Shown here in pieces: positions 38,088 through 40,643 of a DNA stretch of 40,643 bases. This stretch comes from Streptomyces sp. Isolate_45 (GTDB lineage Bacteria > Actinomycetota > Actinomycetes > Streptomycetales > Streptomycetaceae). A program made the translations under genes and the position numbers. Where the stretch lies: NCBI RefSeq assembly GCF_024721315.2, contig NZ_JANFAK020000076.1:1-40643 (forward strand), in the 5' to 3' direction. Under the pieces are notes generated by a model, which saw nothing but the letters and a program-made list of their open reading frames with translations, made no database searches and was not told the origin of the DNA. How positions within the stretch are numbered: the first letter of the stretch is position 1; each line of letters opens with the position of its first letter.

Positions 38088-38930
38088 GTGCACCGGTTTC
38101 TCCTGACCCCGCGCTGGTGGGGGATCAACGTCTTCGTCGCGCTCGCCATCCCCTTCTGCCTGTTCATGGGGTCCTGGCAGCTCGGCCGTTTCGAGGATCG
38201 CGTCGGCAGCCACCGGGAGGCGACCGCGGAGCGGCCCGCCGACCTGGCGACGGCCCCGCTGGACTCGCTGCTGCCGGTGACCACGGAGACCTCCGGCCGG
38301 CTCGCCTCCACCGCCGGGGAGTACGGGCGCCAGCTGCTCGTCCCCGAGCGGCGGCTCGACGGCGAGCAGGGCTTCTACGTCCTGACCCTGCTGCGCACCG
38401 ACTCGGGCAGGACCGTCCCCGTCGTACGGGGCTGGCTGCCGGGACCGGCCGACGCGGCGAAGGCCCCGGCACCGCCGACCGGCCGGGTCGAGGTCAGCGG
38501 AGCCCTGCAGTCCTCGGAGAACTCCGGGACCAAGGGCGTCCACTCCCAGGGCGGCCTGCCGGAGGGGCAGCTCGGGGTGATCGGGTCGGCCACGCTGGTC
38601 AACCTGGTGCCCGATCCCCTCTACGACGCCTGGCTGACGGTGCAGACCCCCGTCGACGGGATGACCCCGGTCCCCGCGAAGGCCCCGAACAACACGGGCC
38701 TCGACCTGAAGGCCTTCCAGAACCTCGGCTACACCGGTGAGTGGTTCGTCTTCGTCGCCTTCGTCATCTTCATGTGGTTCCGGCTGTACCGCCGCGAGGT
38801 GGAGACCCTGCGCGACGCCGAGGCCGGCCTGCTGCCGTCCACCCCGGTCGCCTCCGCGCGGGTCACGACCGGTGAACCCGGCCCCGACGTCCCGGACGCG
38901 TCCTCCGCTACGGCGCGGCCGGCGCGATGA
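38088..38930 (+). CDS. SURF1-family protein (cytochrome oxidase assembly)
   Basis: A 280-residue SURF1/Shy1-like protein. The first helix, WWGINVFVALAIPFCLFMGSWQLGRFEDR, includes the family signature LGxWQxxR-like GSWQLGRFE. The extracytoplasmic domain contains LLVPERRLDGEQGFYVLTLL and VVRGWLP, and the second helix is GEWFVFVAFVIFMWFRLYRRE. Such proteins help insert heme a into cytochrome c oxidase. The GTG at 38088 follows TACCGT by 6 nt, so it is probably leaderless. Its last 23 bases overlap the convergent membrane-anchored partner of the sigma factor. Confidence 0.9.
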   Translation: MHRFLLTPRWWGINVFVALAIPFCLFMGSWQLGRFEDRVGSHREATAERPADLATAPLDSLLPVTTETSGRLASTAGEYGRQLLVPERRLDGEQGFYVLTLLRTDSGRTVPVVRGWLPGPADAAKAPAPPTGRVEVSGALQSSENSGTKGVHSQGGLPEGQLGVIGSATLVNLVPDPLYDAWLTVQTPVDGMTPVPAKAPNNTGLDLKAFQNLGYTGEWFVFVAFVIFMWFRLYRREVETLRDAEAGLLPSTPVASARVTTGEPGPDVPDASSATARPAR

Positions 38931-40065
38931 TGCCCGTCCTGTAGACCGTCCCGCCGCAGGCCGCCGGGATCGTGGTGTGCGTGACCGGGGCCCCCGCCAG
39001 CGGCGTGCTGGGCGTGTGGGACACCTCCACGCCGGCCGGGTCGGGCGCCGTGGAACCGCTGAGCGGGTCCGCCTCCGCGGCCGGGCTCGCGCCGGCCTCT
39101 CCCGCCGCCGCAGGATCCGTCGAACCGGCCGGACCCTGCGCCGGGCCGCCCTGCTCGACGGGCTTCCCCGAGGGGTTCGGCGTCGCCGCGGGGCAGGACT
39201 CGGCGGTCGGCACCCAGGCGAAGCGCACCTCGTAGGCGCTGTTCGGGTCGAGGACCAGCTGGGGCGTCTCGGCCGACGGGGCCGGCAGCAGCCCGCTCGC
39301 GGGATCCCCCTCCCGGTGGCCCGTCACCGTCACCGCGGGGCCCTGCGCGGGCGGCGTCGTCGCCAGCGAGGCGGCCGTCACGCGGTCCGGGCCGGTGACC
39401 GTGCAGCCGCGTGCCGACACGTTGGTGACCTTGAAGCTGCCGTACACCTTGCCGTCGCTCTCGGGAGCACGGGCGCTGCCCCGCACGCCCAACTGCTCGG
39501 AGGTGCAGGCGGGGACCGCTCCGGAGGCCGCCGCCGGGGGCGTCTGCTCGATACCCGGACCGCTGCCGGTCGCCGCGCCGGCCGTGGCCCCGGTGCCGGA
39601 CGGGCCGGCCGTGACGCCGCCGGACGCGGACCCGCCGGCCGACGGGGACGGTTGTTCGCCGGTGCCGTCCTCCAGTGCCGGGCCGGTGGACCGCGTCGGC
39701 CTCGGCTGGTTGCCGGTCCCGGCCCCGTTGTGGCGGGGCTCCGCCGGGTCCTCGGTCTTCCCGCTCTGTGCCTGACCGTGCCCGGCCATCGCCGAGTGGT
39801 CCGTGGTGGTTCCCTGCTCGCCCCCCAGGTGCAGGGCCGCCGGAACCGCGGTCGCGGCCAGCAGTACCGCCGCTGCCGCCCCTACGACGGCCTGGCGTTT
39901 ACGGGCCCGGCGGGCGGGCACCGCCCGGCGCAGCCGCTCCAGCGCGTCCTCGGAGGGCTCCAGGCCCCGGACGGCCCCGGCCAGCAGGCTCCGTAGGGCC
40001 TGTTCGTCACCGTCGTGCCCGGCGGTTCCCGCCGGGTCCGTCGGATTCTTGTGGTCGTCCGTCAT
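38908..40065 (-). CDS. membrane-anchored, Pro/Ala-rich protein downstream of sigma factor
   Basis: A 385-residue protein: a cytosolic head of about 58 residues (LRSLLAGAVRGLEPSEDALE, RLRRAVPARRARKRQ), one membrane helix (AVVGAAAAVLLAATAVPAAL), a long low-complexity extracytoplasmic linker rich in Gly, Pro, Ser and Thr, and a folded outer domain with PACTSEQLGVRGSARAPESD, the strand FKVTNVSARGCTVTG, and further Cys near SCPAAT and ACGG that could form disulfides. Its ATG overlaps the sigma-factor stop as ATGA. The topology and coupling fit a sigma-factor regulator or sensor, but no zinc-binding anti-sigma motif (HxxxCxxC) is seen, so the role is inferred. Confidence 0.65.
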   Translation of the reverse strand: MTDDHKNPTDPAGTAGHDGDEQALRSLLAGAVRGLEPSEDALERLRRAVPARRARKRQAVVGAAAAVLLAATAVPAALHLGGEQGTTTDHSAMAGHGQAQSGKTEDPAEPRHNGAGTGNQPRPTRSTGPALEDGTGEQPSPSAGGSASGGVTAGPSGTGATAGAATGSGPGIEQTPPAAASGAVPACTSEQLGVRGSARAPESDGKVYGSFKVTNVSARGCTVTGPDRVTAASLATTPPAQGPAVTVTGHREGDPASGLLPAPSAETPQLVLDPNSAYEVRFAWVPTAESCPAATPNPSGKPVEQGGPAQGPAGSTDPAAAGEAGASPAAEADPLSGSTAPDPAGVEVSHTPSTPLAGAPVTHTTIPAACGGTVYRTGIIAPAAP

Positions 40066-40634
40066 GACTGCGCAGCCTCCATCGCCACCCTCAGCGCGGC
40101 AATGCCCCGCGAACCGTACGCCTTGACCGAGCCGAGCGATATGCCGAGCGTCTCGGCGACCTGGACCTCCGTCATGTCCGCGAAGTAGCGCAGCACCAAC
40201 ACCTCACGCTGTCGGCGCTGGAGTCCCCGCATCGACTTGATCAGGTCGTCGCGTTCCAGCTGGTCGTACGCACCCTCCTCCGCGCTCGCCATGTCCGGCA
40301 TGGGCTTCGAGAGGAGCTTCAGGCCGAGGATGCGGCGGCGCAGCGCGGAGCGCGAGAGGTTCACCACGGTCTGGCGCAGGTAGGCCAGGGTCTTGTCCCG
40401 GTCCCGGACCCTGTTGCGGGCCGAGTGGACGCGGATGAAGGCCTCCTGGACGACGTCCTCGCAGGAGGCGGTGTCGTCGAGGAGGAGCGCGGCCAGGCCG
40501 AGGAGCGAGCGGTAGTGGGCCCGGTAGGTCTCGGTGAGGTGATCGACCGTGGTCCCCGCGACGACGGGCTTCTCCGCGGCGGCGGCCTGCTCGGCGGCCG
40601 ACGCCCCGGCCGCGGACTCCCCGGTGGCGGGCAC
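40062..40634 (-). CDS. SigE-family/ECF RNA polymerase sigma factor
   Basis: A sigma-70-family factor of at most about 190 residues. Region 2 is HYRSLLGLAALLLDDTASCE followed by DVVQEAFIRVHSARNR and TLAYLRQTVVNLSRSALRRR. Region 4 is LQRRQREVLVLRYFADMTEV followed by QVAETLGISLGSVKAYGSRG, the helix-turn-helix that reads the -35 box. The first 30 residues are an Ala-rich head. The GTG at 40634 is the first start seen, but the frame is open to the window edge, so the true start may lie inside (for example near the onset of region 2) or beyond base 40643. It is translationally coupled to the membrane-anchored protein. Confidence 0.85.
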   Translation of the reverse strand: MPATGESAAGASAAEQAAAAEKPVVAGTTVDHLTETYRAHYRSLLGLAALLLDDTASCEDVVQEAFIRVHSARNRVRDRDKTLAYLRQTVVNLSRSALRRRILGLKLLSKPMPDMASAEEGAYDQLERDDLIKSMRGLQRRQREVLVLRYFADMTEVQVAETLGISLGSVKAYGSRGIAALRVAMEAAQS

Positions 40635-40643
40635 CCCGGCCGC

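Noticed and set aside
1..40643. Insertion sequences, integrases, CRISPR arrays, rRNA or biosynthetic gene clusters
   Set aside because: No transposase, recombinase, direct-repeat array, rRNA or PKS/NRPS-type motif was found on either strand.

Overview
The window is a high-GC actinobacterial chromosome segment, almost certainly Streptomyces. The evidence is strongly GC-biased third codon positions, many GTG starts, ATGA/GTGA/TGATG gene overlaps, -10 boxes of TAnnnT type placed 6-8 nt before start codons, a WblA gene, and parS sites of the GTTTCACGTGAAAC type. The gene order matches what I recall of the S. coelicolor region around SCO3556-SCO3582 and of the M. tuberculosis region Rv3654c-Rv3683. 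I could not run any search, so synteny statements are recalled knowledge.

Layout. (a) 1-4475, minus strand: a Tad/Flp-type pilus operon reading ssd/cpaE-like, cpaF/tadA, two T2SF membrane proteins, a short DUF4244 pilin-like gene and a TadE-like gene cut by the window edge. (b) 4476-6304: a divergent intergenic region with two DnaA-box-like sites and a 6C small RNA, then a SerB-like HAD phosphatase, then a 0.5-kb intergenic region that is the likely home of the Streptomyces 6S-like RNA. (c) 6305-9531: a Fic-like protein without the catalytic His, a CooC-like P-loop ATPase and a lipoprotein of the polysaccharide deacetylase type. (d) 9767-17647: a SulP-carbonic anhydrase fusion, acetyl-CoA synthetase, NhaA, a holin-superfamily membrane protein and an epoxide hydrolase-like enzyme. 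(e) 18088-28608: MarP-like membrane protease, CoA-type NUDIX hydrolase, endonuclease III, Crp, a nucleotidyltransferase, an operon of NUDIX, metallo-beta-lactamase fold and L7/L12-CTD-like proteins, RidA with a 53-residue DUF4177 gene, two Get3/ArsA-like ATPases, and WblA. (f) 29005-32910: a class A penicillin-binding protein, YqeY and a metallophosphoesterase. (g) 33024-33800: tRNA-Pro(CGG), followed by a scar made of two truncated gene ends on opposite strands. (h) 33807-40643: an HD protein and a cytosine deaminase-like amidohydrolase, three parS-like sites, a 55-residue basic protein, an S9 peptidase, SURF1, and a sigma factor with a membrane-anchored partner.

Together, block (c)-(f) looks like a conserved actinobacterial housekeeping island joining envelope maintenance (PBP, MarP, Get3-like ATPases, pilus), redox and iron-sulfur proteins (WblA, Nth) and carbon/acetyl-CoA metabolism (Crp, Acs, CoA-type NUDIX). 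I saw no prophage, insertion sequence, CRISPR array or biosynthetic cluster. The least ordinary items are the tRNA-Pro scar, the parS triplet, the RNA and DnaA-box elements flanking the HAD gene, the dre-like site before acs and the large number of apparently leaderless genes.
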